Positions 1 through 5,485 are shown, counted from the first letter of the stretch. The stretch is 15,743 nt of DNA from an uncultured Garciella sp. (GCA_900555725.1 USMD01000040.1:1-15743), one strand, 5' to 3'. Program-made: numbers and translations. The notes: generated by a model not told the origin, from the letters alone.

Positions 1-54
1 TTGAATATTCCTTTTTCAAAGAAGGATATCCTTCTTTGAAAAAGGAATATTCAA
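1..54. repeat. Perfect 54-bp inverted repeat at the contig edge
   Basis: Bases 1-27 are the exact reverse complement of bases 28-54, with no spacer and no mismatch; the centre is GGATATCC (24-31). The left edge of the repeat is the first base of the window, so 54 bp is a minimum length. It lies just beyond the flagellin terminator. It could be a genuine long hairpin between transcription units or a fold-back or graph artefact of assembly. No poly-U tract follows either arm, so I do not call it a terminator. Confidence 0.9.
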
Positions 55-56
55 TA

Positions 57-85
57 CCAAAGAAAGGAGCCAAGATATGACTCCT
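57..85 (-). terminator. Probable intrinsic terminator of the flagellin gene
   Basis: On the minus strand a 7-bp stem (AGGAGTC / GGCTCCT, one G-U wobble; 79-85 with 65-71) closes a 7-nt loop and is followed by TTCTTTGG. It begins 8 bases after the flagellin stop codon. The U tract is interrupted, so it may be a weak terminator or may act with the 54-bp palindrome just downstream. Confidence 0.6.
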
Positions 86-93
86 CCCTGAGA

Positions 94-918
94 TTAACCT
101 AATAATTGCAATACACTTTGAGGTACTTGATTTGCTTGGGCAAGCATAGCAGTAGCTGCTTGTTGAATAATATTATTCTTTGTATATTCCGACATTTCCT
201 CAGCCATATCCACATCTCTAATTCTTGATTCTGCAGCAGTTAAATTTTCAGATGCATTATCAAGATTGTTAATAGTATGCTCTAAACGATTTTGGTTTGC
301 ACCAAGTTTTGAACGTTCTGAAGATACTGTCTTAATAGCCTTATCAATTGTATCTAACGCAGTATCAATATCTGTTGAAGCTGCAACGCCTGAAATATCA
401 AGTGCATTAACGCTCAGCGCACCAGAAGACATGTCTCCTATTCCTAACTCTAATTGTTGTCCGCTATTTGCACCAATTTGGAATGTTAAATTAGTAGCAC
501 TACCGTCTAATAATTTTTTACCATTGAATTCTGTACGATCGGCAATACCATCAATTTCTGCTTTTAATTCTTCAAATTCATCACTAACTGCCGTTAAGTC
601 TTCTGCCTCATTGGTTCCAAGATTACCGGCTTGAACTACAAGTTCTCTCATTCTCTGAAGGATAGATTGTGTCTCGTTTAAAGCCCCTTCAGCAGTTTGA
701 ATTAAAGAAATTCCATCTTGAGCATTTGTAGAAGCTTGATCCAATCCTCTGATTTGAGCTCTCATTTTTTCAGAAATTGATAAACCAGCTGCATCATCAG
801 CTGCAGTATTAATTCTCAATCCTGAAGATAGTTTTTGCATAGAACTAGAAAGATTATTTTGAGATATTCCCAACTGACGATTGGTATTCAACGCCATTAG
901 ATTGTGATTAATTCTCAT
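94..918 (-). CDS. hag: Flagellin (filament protein), 274 aa
   Basis: Flagellin, the filament subunit exported through the flagellar secretion apparatus. It starts with the typical MRINHNLMALNTNRQL and carries the conserved N-terminal D0/D1 coiled coil (SSGLRINTAADDAAGLSIS, about residues 32-50). It ends with the C-terminal D1/D0 helix QANQVPQSVLQLLG. At 274 aa it has almost no variable D2/D3 region, like B. subtilis Hag. The start is ATG 918: AGGAGG sits 8 nt upstream (927-932). An in-frame ATG at 948 would add ten residues, but it lies upstream of that Shine-Dalgarno and within the loop and 3' arm of a leader hairpin, so I reject it. The gene has its own sigma-D promoter (1008-1034) directly after csrA, and a leader with apparent CsrA sites. 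Both fit late, sigma-D-dependent and translationally controlled expression. Identity is very secure. Confidence 0.97.
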   Translation of the reverse strand: MRINHNLMALNTNRQLGISQNNLSSSMQKLSSGLRINTAADDAAGLSISEKMRAQIRGLDQASTNAQDGISLIQTAEGALNETQSILQRMRELVVQAGNLGTNEAEDLTAVSDEFEELKAEIDGIADRTEFNGKKLLDGSATNLTFQIGANSGQQLELGIGDMSSGALSVNALDISGVAASTDIDTALDTIDKAIKTVSSERSKLGANQNRLEHTINNLDNASENLTAAESRIRDVDMAEEMSEYTKNNIIQQAATAMLAQANQVPQSVLQLLG

Positions 919-923
919 TTGCA

Positions 924-955
924 CTTCCTCCTTGAATTTTTTTGGCATCCTTGCC
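924..955 (-). promoter_or_regulatory. Flagellin leader: predicted dual CsrA-binding sites
   Basis: The sequence shows a perfect 4-bp stem GGCA/TGCC with loop AGGA (944-955), and then GGAGGA within the Shine-Dalgarno (926-931). The two GGA triplets are 19 nt apart. CsrA recognises GGA, ideally in a hairpin loop within CAAGGAUG-like sequence, and a dimer can bridge two sites. In B. subtilis CsrA represses hag this way, with one site on the Shine-Dalgarno. Here csrA and fliW lie immediately upstream. CsrA binding is inferred; the hairpin and motifs are directly visible. Confidence 0.75.
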
Positions 956-967
956 TTTTATCAAAAG

Positions 968-986
968 TCCTGGTGGCCACCGAGGA
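968..986 (-). promoter_or_regulatory. GC-rich hairpin in the flagellin 5' leader
   Basis: On the minus strand TCCTCGGTGG pairs with CCACCAGGA, leaving a single bulged C; in RNA it would close with a GGCC loop. It lies inside the transcribed leader, about 15-30 nt after the expected transcription start. Further GGA triplets flank or sit in it (992-994, 968-970). It may stabilise the message or provide extra CsrA contacts. It has no poly-U tract, so it is not a terminator. Confidence 0.55.
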
Positions 987-1007
987 TTTTGTCCTTTACA
1001 ATTATAT

Positions 1008-1034
1008 TTATCGGTTATCTAATTTATAAGTTTA
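1008..1034 (-). promoter_or_regulatory. Sigma-D (sigma-28) promoter of flagellin
   Basis: TAAA (1031-1034), exactly 15 nt, then ACCGATAA (1008-1015). This matches the sigma-D/sigma-28 consensus TAAA-N15-GCCGATAA with one difference. The -35 begins 8 nt after the csrA stop codon. Expected transcription start is near 1000, giving a leader of about 80 nt. Confidence 0.9.
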
Positions 1035-1041
1035 GCGATTT

Positions 1042-1281
1042 TTAAATATTTTTATAATATATTTTTTTCTTTGGTAGTTGCTTTAAGATATTTTTAGTAG
1101 TCTGGATTGCCTGCTGATTTTCTTCTTTGATTACTTCATAAATTTCTTTTCGATAGATTCCCTTGTCTTTAGGAGCTTCGATCCCTATTTTCACCTTTCC
1201 GTCTTCTATTCCCAATACTATAATTTCTATATCTCCCTCAATGACAATTCCTTCATCTAATTTTCTAGTAACTACTAGCAT
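1042..1281 (-). CDS. csrA: Carbon storage regulator CsrA, 79 aa
   Basis: Small dimeric RNA-binding protein that blocks translation by binding GGA motifs near ribosome binding sites. It has the family start MLVVTRKLDEGIVI, with the RNA-contacting first strand (L2, T5, R6), and the core KIGIEAPKDKGIYRKEIY followed by the C-terminal helix EENQQA. The length is usual (B. subtilis 74 aa), with a slightly longer basic tail KQLPKKKIYYKN. GAGGTG lies 6 nt before the ATG and overlaps the fliW stop, so the two are translationally linked. It follows fliW and precedes the flagellin promoter, matching the FliW-CsrA-Hag switch of B. subtilis: free FliW binds CsrA and releases hag mRNA. Target assignment to flagellin is inferred from position and leader motifs. 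Confidence 0.96.
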   Translation of the reverse strand: MLVVTRKLDEGIVIEGDIEIIVLGIEDGKVKIGIEAPKDKGIYRKEIYEVIKEENQQAIQTTKNILKQLPKKKIYYKNI

Positions 1282-1284
1282 AGG

Positions 1285-1725
1285 CTACACCTCTTCCTTT
1301 TCCCCTGAAATGAGAAGATGCTTGGTGTCATAATTTTCTTGAAATAGGATGACTTGTTTGGCCTGAAGGGTTTCTCTATTAATAACAATAGGCCCCAAAA
1401 GATTTGCAGTAATCTTTTTTAGATCTTGAGGAATGGTTACAATATTGTAGATGGCTACTTGTTCTATCTTTGTAATATTTAGATCCTCCAAATCTTCCTG
1501 TGGGATATTTATATCATAATCAGGAAAAAAGTCCCATGGAGTAATTAGAAAAAAAGCTATCTCTGGATGTTTGATGCTTTGGAGACAGTGAAAAATATTA
1601 TTATCTGATAGGTCAAGAAGGGTGTATTCTTTAATTGTTTCAAAAGCTGGGATTCCTTTGAAAAAGCTTATGATTTTTGCTGGATTGATTTCTATGTTGC
1701 CAAAGTATTTGGTATTAATGTTCAT
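1285..1725 (-). CDS. fliW: Flagellar assembly factor FliW, 146 aa
   Basis: FliW binds newly made flagellin and, when flagellin is exported, binds CsrA allosterically to relieve repression of hag. The family pattern is visible: NTKYFGNIEI at the start, ISFFKGIPAFE (about residues 19-29), the central HPEIAFFLITPW, and NLLGPIVIN near the C-terminus. Length fits (B. subtilis 143 aa). I choose ATG 1725 because GGAAGGTG precedes it by 5 nt. The longer reading from ATG 1770 adds fifteen residues, has no good Shine-Dalgarno and does not resemble the family start. It lies between flgL and csrA. The yviE gene found between flgL and fliW in B. subtilis is absent here. Confidence 0.95.
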   Translation of the reverse strand: MNINTKYFGNIEINPAKIISFFKGIPAFETIKEYTLLDLSDNNIFHCLQSIKHPEIAFFLITPWDFFPDYDINIPQEDLEDLNITKIEQVAIYNIVTIPQDLKKITANLLGPIVINRETLQAKQVILFQENYDTKHLLISGEKEEV

Positions 1726-1779
1726 TGTTTCACCTTCCTTAATCAAAATACAGGACGACAATGTCGTCATCCCCTGCAG

Positions 1780-2721
1780 CTATCTTAAAAAATCTAATAG
1801 AGTGGGTTGAAGAATTTTTGCTCCTGTGGATAGGGATGCCATATAAACAGCCTGCATATTCATATACTCCATAATTTTTTCTGCAAAGTCGATATCTTCA
1901 GTTTTAGATAATAATTCTGTCATATTATAGGTTTCCTCTTTGTTTTTGGACTGTGCTGCCTCTAAGCGATTATGTTTTGCTCCTATTTCAGATCTTAGAG
2001 CTAAGACATTATCGATATGTTCATCTAATTGTCCCAATAGTTCTCCTCCCAAACTTTCTAGGTCTTCGGCTTCTCCACTTTCTAAAGCACCTATAATATT
2101 ATTTAAAGTAGTCGCTAAATCTACAGATAAATCTCCATTCTTTCCATACATAATCCAGTTACCAGGTATATTGACTTCTATGGTAACATTTTGAGAAACT
2201 TCTCTTTTTAACATACTAGTATCTCCGTTATACTTTAAAATAATCTGATCTATATTTGTAACTGGATCTTTAGCTTTCTCTACACTAAAGGGAGTTTCTG
2301 TAGTCTCTTGTCCCCCAAAAATATATCTTCCATCATAGTTGGTATTGCCTATTTGGGCTACTTGATCAATCAATTGTTTTACTTCATCCAATGCTGCCTC
2401 TCTATCGCTATCATTCAAGGGTCCATTGGCTCCTTGAATGATCAATTCCCTTACTCGATTTAAAATATCTCCGATACTCCCTAGAGCGGAATCAGTCATA
2501 TCTGTCCATCCCATAGAATCTTTAATATTTTCAAGATATTGATTATTTTTGTTGATAGAGGTAATTAAGGACATAGATCTAGTTACAGCAAAGGGATCAT
2601 CAGATGGTCTTTGAATTTCCTTTCCTGAAGATAGTTGTCCTTGATACTTTGTCAATTTAGTTAGATTTCTATTTAGATTATTTAAATAATTATTGAGCAT
2701 ACCTTGATTCGTAACTCTCAT
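1780..2721 (-). CDS. flgL: Hook-filament junction protein FlgL (HAP3), 313 aa
   Basis: Second hook-associated protein, joining FlgK to the filament. It is flagellin-like at both ends: MRVTNQGMLNNYLNNLN and QLSSGKEIQRPSDDPFAV at the N-terminus, DGRYIFGGQ in the middle, and a C-terminal helix ending GAKILQPTLLDFLR. Length is normal (B. subtilis about 298 aa). The ATG lies 3 nt after the flgK stop, and its GGGGGTG ribosome binding site is inside the last codons of flgK, so translation is coupled. It is part of the flgM-flgN-flgK-flgL-fliW-csrA operon. The 54 bases between its stop and the fliW start hold only the fliW ribosome binding site. Confidence 0.95.
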   Translation of the reverse strand: MRVTNQGMLNNYLNNLNRNLTKLTKYQGQLSSGKEIQRPSDDPFAVTRSMSLITSINKNNQYLENIKDSMGWTDMTDSALGSIGDILNRVRELIIQGANGPLNDSDREAALDEVKQLIDQVAQIGNTNYDGRYIFGGQETTETPFSVEKAKDPVTNIDQIILKYNGDTSMLKREVSQNVTIEVNIPGNWIMYGKNGDLSVDLATTLNNIIGALESGEAEDLESLGGELLGQLDEHIDNVLALRSEIGAKHNRLEAAQSKNKEETYNMTELLSKTEDIDFAEKIMEYMNMQAVYMASLSTGAKILQPTLLDFLR

Positions 2722-2724
2722 TTA

Positions 2725-4368
2725 CTACACCCCCATTTGATTGATCAGTGTATCTAACATAGTTGTTAAGGTGGAAATCACCTTTGCATTGGCTTGATAG
2801 GCATGTTGATATTGAATGAGATTCGTAACTTCTTCATCTATTGATACCCCAGATATAGAATATTTCCTTTGGGTTAACTGACCTGTTAAGGCATCTTGGT
2901 TTTCTATCATTCTATCCGCTTCCTGGGCGGAAATTCCAATCTCTGATATAATATCCTTATAATAGTTTTCAAAGGTAGTCCCTCCTGAAAGTTCCTTAAA
3001 AGTCATGGTATCAACATTATAGATATCAGGATCATTGATCACAGAGTTCATAGCATTATCATCCATAAAATCCTGTACTGGTAACCTAGCATTTCGTAAT
3101 TGAGCAATAGCCAAAGCCCGTTCTCCATCTCCCTCTGGACCATTTAGTTCCTTTCCTACATTAATGAGCCTAACATCCCCTTGAATAGCGGAGTTCACTG
3201 TGATATTTGCTGCACTTATTTTGGTGATATCAGAAGTATCCCCTTCTCCTACAAAAAAGGGAATAGAGCCTGTTTCGCCATTATTAGTATGTACCATATT
3301 TACTGCATATGCGATAGATCTCGCTAAACCATCTAATTGAGCTTGATAGCTATCTACCTCTTTCATAGTGTCTTGATATCCCTTTAATTCTCCGTGGGTG
3401 ATAGAAAAGAAATTCAAATTTCCGTTGGAAGTATCAGTACCATCCCAAGATGGATCATTAAAAACTACAGCACCTTCTTGAAGAAAAGAGTAAGAGGCAT
3501 CATATTCCTCTTTAGATACGGTTAAATTGGTAATTCCATCGATAGAATCACCCCCTCTTATTAAGGTGACTTGTACAGTATTATTATCATCATCGATTGT
3601 TACACTTCTTACTACTGATATTTCCTGGGGAATCTTATTTTCATTAGCAGCATCTAAAAGAATTTCCCCACCACTTTCTATGGTAACTCGTCCAAATTGA
3701 TCTTCGGTAGATGTGAAATCTACGGTTTGAGATAATTGATCCATAAGCAAATCCCTTCTATCCATTAAATCATTGGGAATTTGCCCTTTGATTGTTGTAT
3801 TAAAAATCTGATCATTTAAACTTTGCACTTGCCCTAAGATAGAATTCATATCTAAGACCTTTTTCCCAGCTATGCTAATGCTATCATTTTTTAAGACTTC
3901 TAATTGTTTATACATATGGTTTAAATTATCAGTAAAGGTTAAGGAGTTTTCTAATACGGTAGTATAAGCGGTAGAGTTCTCTGGATTTTTACCCAACTTC
4001 TGCCAAGAGTCCCACATAATACCCATAGTAGTATCTAATCCTGTATCACTAGGTTCTGCAAAAATCATCTCAACTTGCTCTAAAACTTCTTTTCTTGCTT
4101 GGTTTTGCCCTAAAATACCGGTTTCATATCGTATTTGAGCATCTAGATAGGAGTCCCTAATACGAATAATAGATTCTACATCGACTCCTGTGCCTATTGC
4201 TCCTACTCCTGGCATAAAAAAAACTGGTGTAGTTTGTAAGTTTACTCTTTGTCTTGAATATCCTTCAGTATTGGTATTGGCAATGTTATGACTGGTAGTG
4301 CTGATTGCTTGTTGTTGGGCAAACATTCCACCTCTGGCTGTATTGAATGCGGAAAAGATTCCAGACAT
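2725..4368 (-). CDS. flgK: Hook-associated protein FlgK (HAP1), 547 aa
   Basis: First hook-filament junction protein, exported and placed on the hook tip. The N-terminal flagellar rod/hook signature is clear (SHNIANTNTEGYSRQRVNLQ, about residues 26-45), and so is the C-terminal domain (VSIDEEVTNLIQYQHAYQAN to TMLDTLINQMGV). The middle holds the variable surface domains. The size is normal for Firmicutes. AAAGGAAG lies 7 nt before the ATG. A 161-bp gap separates it from flgN, unusual in an otherwise compact operon. That gap holds a repeat element and a sigma-A-like sequence. Confidence 0.96.
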   Translation of the reverse strand: MSGIFSAFNTARGGMFAQQQAISTTSHNIANTNTEGYSRQRVNLQTTPVFFMPGVGAIGTGVDVESIIRIRDSYLDAQIRYETGILGQNQARKEVLEQVEMIFAEPSDTGLDTTMGIMWDSWQKLGKNPENSTAYTTVLENSLTFTDNLNHMYKQLEVLKNDSISIAGKKVLDMNSILGQVQSLNDQIFNTTIKGQIPNDLMDRRDLLMDQLSQTVDFTSTEDQFGRVTIESGGEILLDAANENKIPQEISVVRSVTIDDDNNTVQVTLIRGGDSIDGITNLTVSKEEYDASYSFLQEGAVVFNDPSWDGTDTSNGNLNFFSITHGELKGYQDTMKEVDSYQAQLDGLARSIAYAVNMVHTNNGETGSIPFFVGEGDTSDITKISAANITVNSAIQGDVRLINVGKELNGPEGDGERALAIAQLRNARLPVQDFMDDNAMNSVINDPDIYNVDTMTFKELSGGTTFENYYKDIISEIGISAQEADRMIENQDALTGQLTQRKYSISGVSIDEEVTNLIQYQHAYQANAKVISTLTTMLDTLINQMGV

Positions 4369-4383
4369 TATTTCACTTCCTTT

Positions 4384-4411
4384 ATTATAATATTCTAATT
4401 GATTTTCTCAA
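4384..4411 (-). promoter_or_regulatory. Sigma-A-like promoter sequence before flgK (doubtful)
   Basis: TTGAGA (4406-4411), 16 nt, TATAAT (4384-4389): 11 of 12 consensus bases with near-ideal spacing. Initiation 6-7 nt downstream would start inside the flgK Shine-Dalgarno (4376-4383), giving a transcript poorly suited to translation of flgK. It may be chance in AT-rich DNA, or an internal promoter useful only for genes further down. Confidence 0.3.
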
Positions 4412-4446
4412 CTTTAAGTACAAACAAAAAATTTGTTATTTAATGA

Positions 4447-4476
4447 ATAGATGTCTTCATTTCACTGCTCCACAAA
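4447..4476. repeat. Dispersed 30-bp intergenic repeat, copy A
   Basis: This 30-base segment matches 5432-5461 at 25 of 30 positions. The first 17 bases are identical (ATAGATGTCTTCATTTC) and all five differences are transitions. In copy A the right arm of the hairpin seen in copy B is not conserved. It lies in the flgN-flgK gap. The shape resembles short hairpin repeats scattered between genes in many Clostridia; that comparison is from memory. Confidence 0.6.
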
Positions 4477-4529
4477 TGTTCTCTTTTTCTATTTTTTTAT
4501 TGATTCGGATAAAAAAGGGGCATTCCGTC

Positions 4530-4982
4530 CTATACCGATGCATCTAAGATGGAATTACTCTTCCCTGGATGGTTTCCGATCTCCCCATCGGGTCTATAGG
4601 ATGAAGTATTTGATTTTTCACTCCCTTGAAGGATGGAAATCATTGTATTGATATATTCTAAGGATTGCTTTGTCAGTAGGGCATTGGCCTCTTGAAGCTC
4701 AGATATTTTCTGAGTTAGATGTCTCAGTTGATTTCCTACTTCCTTTATGTCTGATGACAATGTTCCCTCTTGTTCCCCTTTCCTTAGGTTTAAACTTGGA
4801 TAGGTTTGGCTGCGTTTTTTTTCGATAGTATCTAAAGCATTGATATACTCTTGTTTTTCTCCTATAATTTCTAGTAAACCTTTAGCATCTTCTTTTATGA
4901 GGGCTTGTTTTTCCTGTTCAAGGCAATTTTTAATGTCCTTTAATATTTCCCTTTGTTTTATGAGAAAATCTATTAGTTCCAT
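4530..4982 (-). CDS. flgN: Flagellar export chaperone FlgN, 150 aa
   Basis: FlgN family chaperone for the hook-junction proteins FlgK and FlgL, keeping them unassembled until export. The protein is almost entirely helical and charged, with heptad-like leucines and isoleucines in residues 1-60 and 70-115. It has the family pattern of a long N-terminal helix (MELIDFLIKQREILKDIKN) and a poorly conserved polar tail (about 117-150). Primary sequence alone would be weak evidence, but position between flgM and flgK is where FlgN sits in B. subtilis. GGAGG 7 nt before the ATG lies inside the flgM end. The tail contains no recognisable motif. Confidence 0.85.
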   Translation of the reverse strand: MELIDFLIKQREILKDIKNCLEQEKQALIKEDAKGLLEIIGEKQEYINALDTIEKKRSQTYPSLNLRKGEQEGTLSSDIKEVGNQLRHLTQKISELQEANALLTKQSLEYINTMISILQGSEKSNTSSYRPDGEIGNHPGKSNSILDASV

Positions 4983-4983
4983 A

Positions 4984-5286
4984 TTATTCCTCCACTTTAC
5001 CTTTTTGTCGATTGATTTTATCTAGAATAACTTTTGCGATTTCTTCAGAAGATACTTGATAGATTCCATTTTCTATTGCCTTTTTAATTCTCTCTATTTT
5101 TTCTTGATTTCCTGTTTCTATATGATCTATTTTATCTATATATTTTTTTACCTCTTGACTAGTTTTAGATAGTTCTATGCGATCCTTCAAAGCTTCTGAA
5201 TCTTCTTTTTTTTCTACGGTATTCTTACAATTTTTTTGATAGATTTGATTGGCATAGGGAATTTGATTGGCACCGTTGATTTTCAT
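4984..5286 (-). CDS. flgM: Anti-sigma-28 factor FlgM, 100 aa
   Basis: FlgM holds sigma-D (FliA) inactive until the hook is complete. The N-terminus MKINGANQIPYANQI is the typical FlgM opening. The C-terminal half has the sigma-binding helices: DRIELSKTSQEVKKY (about residues 36-50), a second helix to about 72, then GIYQVSSEEIAKVILDKI (74-91). Length is normal. I choose ATG 5286: AAGAGGTG (5293-5300) lies 6 nt upstream. An in-frame GTG at 5295 is part of that Shine-Dalgarno and cannot be the start. It is first in the flgM-to-csrA operon, behind a sigma-D promoter. FlgM therefore inhibits the sigma factor that transcribes its own gene, a negative feedback loop known in B. subtilis. Confidence 0.94.
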   Translation of the reverse strand: MKINGANQIPYANQIYQKNCKNTVEKKEDSEALKDRIELSKTSQEVKKYIDKIDHIETGNQEKIERIKKAIENGIYQVSSEEIAKVILDKINRQKGKVEE

Positions 5287-5308
5287 TTTTTTCACCTCTT
5301 TATATTTT

Positions 5309-5335
5309 TCATCGGTATTATTGAAAAAAAGTTTA
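5309..5335 (-). promoter_or_regulatory. Sigma-D promoter of the flgM operon
   Basis: TAAA (5332-5335), exactly 15 nt, then ACCGATGA (5309-5316), two differences from GCCGATAA. Transcription would start around 5302, leaving a leader of only about 16 nt that is little more than the Shine-Dalgarno. The base after TAAA and the next two (CTT) are the same as in the flagellin promoter. Confidence 0.85.
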
Positions 5336-5345
5336 TATCCTTTAT

Positions 5346-5404
5346 AAAATATCTACTCCTTCAGTGGCTAATTTGGATCACTCCAAATCAGAGTAAAGTA
5401 TTTT
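5346..5404 (-). other. Structured intergenic element between fliY and flgM
   Basis: On the minus strand three helices nest. AAAATA pairs with TATTTT (5399-5404 with 5346-5351), TACTC with GAGTA (5391-5395 with 5354-5358), and ATTTGGA with TCCAAAT (5382-5388 with 5371-5377). The last is capped by GTGA, a GNRA-type tetraloop. A 12-nt bulge on the 3' side (5359-5370) reads TAGCCACTGAAG. It matches no riboswitch or RNA family I recognise. It lies directly upstream of the flgM promoter and would be transcribed only as part of the che-fli message. Confidence 0.45.
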
Positions 5405-5428
5405 TCATTGACTTTATTTTAAAAATTT

Positions 5429-5472
5429 TGGATAGATGTCTTCATTTCGTTGCTTCATGAAACATCTATCCA
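5429..5472. repeat. Hairpin repeat, copy B, after fliY
   Basis: An 11-bp perfect stem TGGATAGATGT/ACATCTATCCA (5429-5439 with 5462-5472) is followed inward by a one-base bulge, a further 5-bp stem TTCAT/ATGAA and an 11-nt loop. It contains a segment related to 4447-4476. On the minus strand AAAATTTTT follows, so it may double as a weak terminator for the che-fliM-fliY transcript, although the U run is five bases away from the stem. Confidence 0.7.
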
Positions 5473-5485
5473 TTTATTTTTCTCA

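Noticed and set aside
1..54. Palindrome as the flagellin intrinsic terminator
   Set aside because: No poly-U tract follows either arm, and a smaller stem with a U-rich tail lies closer to the stop codon (57-85).
4514..4529. Terminator after flgN (TTTTTT following GCCCC on the minus strand)
   Set aside because: No stem longer than 2-3 bp can be formed ahead of the U run, and the operon must be read through into flgK.
4511..4542. Plus-strand TAAA ... CCGATG resembling a sigma-D promoter
   Set aside because: The spacer is about 20 nt, the -10 lies inside flgN, and there is no plus-strand gene downstream.
4451..4651. Plus-strand reading frame of 66 codons in the flgK-flgN gap region
   Set aside because: It overlaps the intergenic repeat and flgN in antisense, has no convincing ribosome binding site, and its translation resembles no protein; it is a shadow frame.
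5346..5404. Cyclic-di-GMP or other known riboswitch upstream of flgM
   Set aside because: I looked for the conserved cores of c-di-GMP I and II, preQ1, fluoride and ZTP riboswitches and saw none; kept only as an unclassified structured element.
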